The notes under the pieces: model-generated
Told to the model about the DNA's origin: nothing
Databases searched by the model: none
The model's input: only the letters and a program-made list of their open reading frames with translations
Shown here: positions 59,334-64,000 of the stretch, one piece after another
How the letters are laid out: every line of letters begins with the position of its first letter
How positions within the stretch are numbered: position 1 is the first letter of the stretch
DNA from: Parasponia andersonii
Lineage: Eukaryota > Streptophyta > Magnoliopsida > Rosales > Cannabaceae
Assembly (NCBI GenBank): GCA_002914805.1
Contig: JXTB01000074.1
Location: 645,663-709,662, forward strand
DNA length: 64,000 bases
Reading direction: 5' to 3'
Translations under genes and position numbers: made by a program

Positions 59334-62300
59334 AACATAATTAATTAAGCCTACTTCTTATTAACAACAATAACTATATATGTTGTAAAATAATTTATAT
59401 TTGAAATTAGGCACATAGTTGAATTTAACTTTCTTGTGTATATCCTACTGTAACATATTCACGAAATTCATTAGTGTATAAATACTCAATTTCTACGTTC
59501 AAAAAAATTAAATATACATAATAAAATTTTAGACAAGAAAATGAATCATGATAAATTCATTCTTCAAGAGAATACATTAATATCAAAAGATCATGATAAT
59601 TAATAATTATTAAACTAATTTTACAAGTTTAGGGTTTTCTCGGGGTTTACAGTTTATATGTCCCAGGTTGAATAATAGTGTCTATGACATATGGCCCTTC
59701 CTAAGAGGGTCAAAATACGCCAGCACCATGCTCTTTAGTGTTACGGAGAACTTGTCGAAGAACAGGGTCACCAACTTCAAATTGCGTATTCTTGACTTTA
59801 GAATTATAGTAGCGAGTTGTACATTATCAGTATGACACAATTTGTAGCTAAGATTGCTCGGGTCTTTCTTCTAAGAGATCGAGCTCGATTCTCATCAATA
59901 TGTGATTCTCATCTCGCTTATAAGTAGATCTTCATAATGAGCTCACAATGATTACAACTGGAACCATTGCTTTATATCCATAAGAAAAAAAAATAGACTC
60001 TCTCCAGTGGTAGTACGTTGAGTGGTGCGATAAGCCCATAATACTTCAGGAAGCATCTTTGGCCAAGCTCTCTTGTAGCTTTCTAACTTTGTCTTTAAAT
60101 TCTATTTCAATACCTTGTTTATAGCTTCAACCTGACTATTGGCTTGTGAATGAACAACAACTTAGAAGCTTTTCTTGATGCCTAGGTTATTGCAGAAGTT
60201 GCGAAACTCATCACAATCGAATTATTTCCCATTATCAGAAATTATTATGTGTGATATATCATATTGATAGATGATAGAATTATAAACATTCTGTCATCTT
60301 TTTTGCAAAAATAGTACTTAAGTCTTCAGTTTCTCTCCACTTAGTGAAATAATCAATCAAGAGTATCGCAAATTTCAGTCCACCACGTGCCAATGGTAGT
60401 ATTCCAATAATATCATTACCCCATACTATGAATGACCATGGACTAGTTATTGAAGTAAGAGGAACATGAGAAGATCTAGGAACAATGGCAAATCGCTAAC
60501 AGTTATCGCATTTTTGGGCAAACTCCATAACATCTTTCTTCATGGTAGACCAGAAATATCCTTGTTTGAGAGCTTTGTTAACAAGTGTCTGGCCCGCAGA
60601 ATGATTTCCATATATCTCTTCATGAATCTCTCACATATTGTAGAGTGCTCTTTCTTCATCAACACATAACAACAATGGCCAGCTAAAACGTCTTCAATAG
60701 AGCTTCCCGTCATAGATGATGTAGTGAGCTGCCTTTATTTGAAGTCTCTTTGCATCCTCTTTATTCTCATGAAAGTCACCATTGTGTAGATACTTTATTA
60801 TAGGATCCATCCATGAAGGCTTCTAGTCGATTGGCATGATTACTTGAGGCTCTACTTCCATTTTGGGCTTTGCGAGGAATTCGACAGGAACCAATTTTAG
60901 TAATTCTGCATCCTTTGTCGAAGCTAACTTAGCTAAAGCATTTGCCTGGGCTTTTTTAGCGTGAGGAAGTAGCTAAATGCTATAGGTAGTAAACGTCAAA
61001 AAAAGGCTTTACACTTCTTATAGGTAGGTGAGCATCTTTCCTCTTTTGGCTTTGTAGTCTCCAACTATTTGATGAACAATCAACTAGGAATCACAAAATA
61101 CTTCAATCTTCTCAACCTTCATTTCTTGTGTGAGCTTGAGTCTAGCTATCAATGCCTCGTATTCTGCTTCATTATTTGATGCTGGAAATCCAAAGTGAAG
61201 TACACAATGGATATTATGCCCCTCTGGGCTAATTAACATCAAACCTACACTAGCACCATTCTCTTGTGATGATCCGTCAACATAAAGCTTCCACAATCTT
61301 GTTAAATCCATTATTGTTTCTCAATTATTTCTGTGGGAAGATTGACATCGTAAGTAAACTCTGTAATGAAATTTCCGAGAGTTTGACCTTTAATCATAGT
61401 GCGAGGTCAAAAATTGATGTCGAACTGGCTTAACTCGACTGCCCACTTAAGTAATCGTCCTGACGCTTTAGGCTTTTACAAAACCTGCTTTAATGAAAAA
61501 TTCATAAAAACCTTGATGGAATGTGCATGGAAATATGGACATAGGTTTCGAGACACGATAACAAGTGCTAGTGCCAATTTTTCTATATCCGGATATATTA
61601 TTTCGGCATCAAGTAATCTTTTGCTTACATACTATATAGGTTGCTGTAAATTATCTTCTTCTCCAATCAATGTAGCACTCGTTACATACTTAGAAACCAC
61701 GAGGTATAAGTATAGCTTTTCCCTAAATCTTGGTTTCGATAAGAGTAGAGGAGAACCTAAGTGTTCCTTTAATTCTTTGAACGCATACTCCCACTTCTCG
61801 GTCCACTCAAACTTCTGCGAACTTTTTAGCACCTTAAAGAATGGTTGATATTTATCAGCTGATCTTAACACAAATCGACCCAATTCAGGCATTCTTCCTA
61901 CCAGACTCTGTACATCTTTCGGCTTGCGAGGTGATTGCATGTCAATTAGTACTTGGATCTTCTAAGGATTAGCTTCAATACCTCGCTGATTAACAATGAA
62001 TCCAAGAAATTTCCTAGATCCTACTCCAAACGCACACTTTTGGGGGTTTAACTTCATCGGATATCTTCAAAGAATTTTGAACATCTCATCAAGGTGTGTG
62101 ATATGATCTACAACTTTCTTCGACTTTACCAACATATCACACCTCCTTTGTCTTGCTAATTTGTTTTGTAAATATCATATTGACAAAGATGTTGATAAGT
62201 TACTCCTGCATTGATGAGTGTGAATAGCATCTTCTTATAACAATATATAATCCTCGATCAGTAATGAATAAGATGTGCTCCTCATCCGGCTCTTATATGG

Positions 62301-63532
62301 GAATTCGATTGTATCTAGAATATGCGTCCATAAAGTTTAACAGTTCGTATCTGGATGTTGCATCTACAAGCTGATCGATTTTTGGAAGTGGAAAACTATC
62401 TTTTGGGCAAGTTTTATTAAGATCTGTGAAATCAATACATGTTCTGGATTTTCTATCAAGGTTTTTTACCAAAACTGAATTTGCAAGCCAGATTAGGCAA
62501 AAAGATTCTCTGATAAATCTGATTTCGAGCAGTTTTTTTGATCTCTTCTTTTAGTACGACATATTGTTCTGGGTCCATTGCCCTTCTCTTTTGCCGTACG
62601 GATTTCTTCATCGTATCGATGTTAAGGCAGTGGCACATAACATTCAAGTCGACTTCTACCATATCAGAATGTTGCTATATGAAGACATCCAAATTTGCTT
62701 TTAGGAATGTGACAAGCTTAGCTCACACGGGTTCTTGAAGCTTCACTTCTATTTTTATCACCTTCGATGAGTTATCGACTGATAAATCTTCCAAGTCTTT
62801 GATAGGCCCAGTTTTGATCTCTTCATCGATCTCTCTTAGATCGAGGTATTCAATTGACGATTAGCTTAGCATTTCCTTTTGCTACTAGACTATCATTGTG
62901 CGAGGTACTATTTCTTATGTAGCAAGCTTCAGATAGTTGTTATAACAAGACCGTGCATTGTACTGGTTGCCTCGTGCTTCTCCTACTCTGTGTGGGGCTA
63001 GGAACTTCATGGTGAGATGATAAATCGTGGTAATAGCTCACAGTTCCTTAGAGTCGGTCTTTCTAACACAACATTGAATGTTGAAGGGCAATCCACTGCC
63101 AAAAATTGAGTCATCACTGTTGAAACTCTTAGGTAAGTTCCAACGTTCATCATCAACTCAATCATGGCTTTCGACATTATGCTATATCTCGTAAATCCGT
63201 AGAGTGGAGTGACAATAGGTTTTAGATCGCTATCATTCAACCCTATTTTCTTGAATGCATCATAATACAAGATATGAGCAACACTTCCATTATCGACTAA
63301 TACCCTCCACAATTGTGTGCTACTATAGTTAATTTTTATTATGAGCACATTATTATGTAGGTAATAGACCTCCTTCGTATCCTGCTCTGTGAAAGTAATG
63401 TCCATTTCTGGTACTCGTCGAAGTTTCTACAGAGGCTGGTTAAGGTGCATTACATTAGTTAATGGTTGTTGTCAAGCTTCTTGTGTATACCTGCCTTGTG
63501 CTCTTTTCAAATCTCCACCAATGTGTGAGAAC

Positions 63533-64000
63533 AAAATTTTTTCCAGTGTTATGGCCTAAATGAATTAACCAACGAGTCTTCCTTCTTATATACTAAGCTT
63601 ATAAGTGCAGAGATATATGGGCACCTCGATCTTAATTAACCTCGAAATAAGAATCAAAGAACTCCAACAATCTCTAATGGTGGCTCTAAGAGTTTCTTTC
63701 TCTCACTTTTCTCCCACTTTTTTGTTCAGCCACCAAACTAATGATTTAGTCTAATTAAAATTACCAACAAAGGATGGGGGGAGGATTTTTGGCAAGACCT
63801 AGGGGCCATGTGTAGTCGAATTTCACTACTATTTTAGCAGTGTGGTAGGTCCAAGATACCCACCTCTCAATCTGACCTTTTTCTCCTTTTTATGGAATTG
63901 CCGAAAAACTGTTTGTGCTCAATTGATCTTATGCAGTCCAAGATGTTGGTGTAAATTAGGGACCCAAATGGACCTATTTAATTCAAGCTCTAATAGACAT
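63533..64000 (-). repeat. Third copy of the outer Copia LTR, cut by the window edge
   Basis: From about 63545 (GTTATGGCCTAAATGAATT) the sequence follows 26580-27050 and 9540-10010 closely: AGTCTTCCTTC(T/C)TATATAC, GTGCAGAGATAT, TTTCTTTCTCTCACTTTTCTCC, then the GACC…CCTATTTAATTCAAGCTC segment. Its outer ~100 bases are mostly missing, and it directly abuts Tat coding sequence. The rest of the copy lies outside the window. Confidence 0.8.

Larger units (their letters stand above)
56098..59651 (-). mobile_element. Solo Gypsy LTR inserted near the end of the Tat pol
   Basis: TGTAACAACATGACTTTG…GGGGTTTACA, flanked by GTTTA on both sides (56093-56097 and 59652-59656). Its landmarks (ATTCATGACAATTTTTTTT, GGCTTCCAGGTAAGGAAGG, CTCACCTAGTGGATG, CCCTATTTATAGGATAAT) match the 3.8-kb LTRs at 43-46 and 51-55 kb in the same order, with much lower similarity, so it is an older or different subfamily member. 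No internal region remains. The orientation is minus by comparison with those LTRs. Confidence 0.82.
56025..63532 (-). mobile_element. Tat-lineage Ty3/Gypsy fossil, pol region
   Basis: Minus strand, right to left: end of gag and protease (63532-63007, with 'LVDNGSVAHILYYDAFKKIG'), reverse transcriptase (about 62760-61950), RNase H (61940-61400: 'SLVGRMPELGRFV', 'FKELKEHLGSPLL'), a second, archaeal-type RNase H (61311-60850: YVDGSSQENGASVGLML, 'NNEAEYEALIARL'), and integrase (about 60700-59657, 'ARGGLKFAILLIDYFTKW'), ending in 'HTWNVEKLLHYYQ' with the stop at 56025. The second RNase H is diagnostic of the Tat lineage (Ogre, Grande, Retand and kin). A solo LTR interrupts it at 56098-59651. Gag and the 5' LTR lie beyond the right edge or are lost. 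Broken at many points and old. Confidence 0.88.

Overview
The window is nuclear DNA of a flowering plant, most likely a eudicot. It is AT-rich, has one intron-bearing plant sugar-transporter gene, and is otherwise dominated by plant retroelement families (Copia, SIRE-like, Ty3/Gypsy with long LTRs, Tat-lineage Gypsy, an L1-type LINE with RNase H). I cannot name the species. I saw no rRNA, tRNA, CRISPR or bacterial-style operon.

Layout. 1-2.8 kb: start of a minus-strand Ty3/Gypsy fossil (gag, primer site, LTR). 2.8-4.7 kb: AT-rich, probably an old Copia LTR. 4.8-6.9 kb: the only host gene that looks whole, a four-exon, 510-residue hexose/H+ symporter of the STP family on the minus strand, with a TATA box, GA-rich leader and WRKY-type W-boxes upstream. 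It has lost the otherwise near-invariant transmembrane-1 aspartate and two sugar-contact residues. 7.3-9.4 kb: intergenic, with a ~97-base tandem repeat. 9.4-28.0 kb: a minus-strand Copia fossil with its own LTRs, into which a second, plus-strand Copia element (12.3-21.7 kb, target duplication TATAT) has inserted. 28.0-31.2 kb: a 52-base tandem duplication and two adjacent fold-back MITEs, one with a 9-base target duplication. 31.2-32.6 kb: a SIRE-like LTR.

From about 32.7 kb to the right edge I read one very large minus-strand Tat-lineage Gypsy fossil. Its pol lies at 56.0-63.5 kb. An antisense extra gene, resembling the 'putative gypsy type transposon' family PF04195, starts at 33.65 kb and ends at 55.39 kb, scattered in pieces by later insertions: an LTR-like block (34.2-38.1 kb), a 5'-truncated LINE (39.4-42.7 kb) and a 12.3-kb Gypsy element (42.9-55.2 kb, target duplication GACCA) that itself carries a solo SIRE-like LTR (49.0-50.4 kb, target duplication CTTTT, containing a 491-base assembly gap). 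A solo Gypsy LTR (56.1-59.7 kb, target duplication GTTTA) sits in the last part of the Tat pol. At the right edge a third copy of the 9.4/26.5-kb Copia LTR abuts the Tat element.

The retroelements are fossils. The items most worth follow-up are the altered sugar transporter and the promoter-bearing antisense gene of the Tat element.
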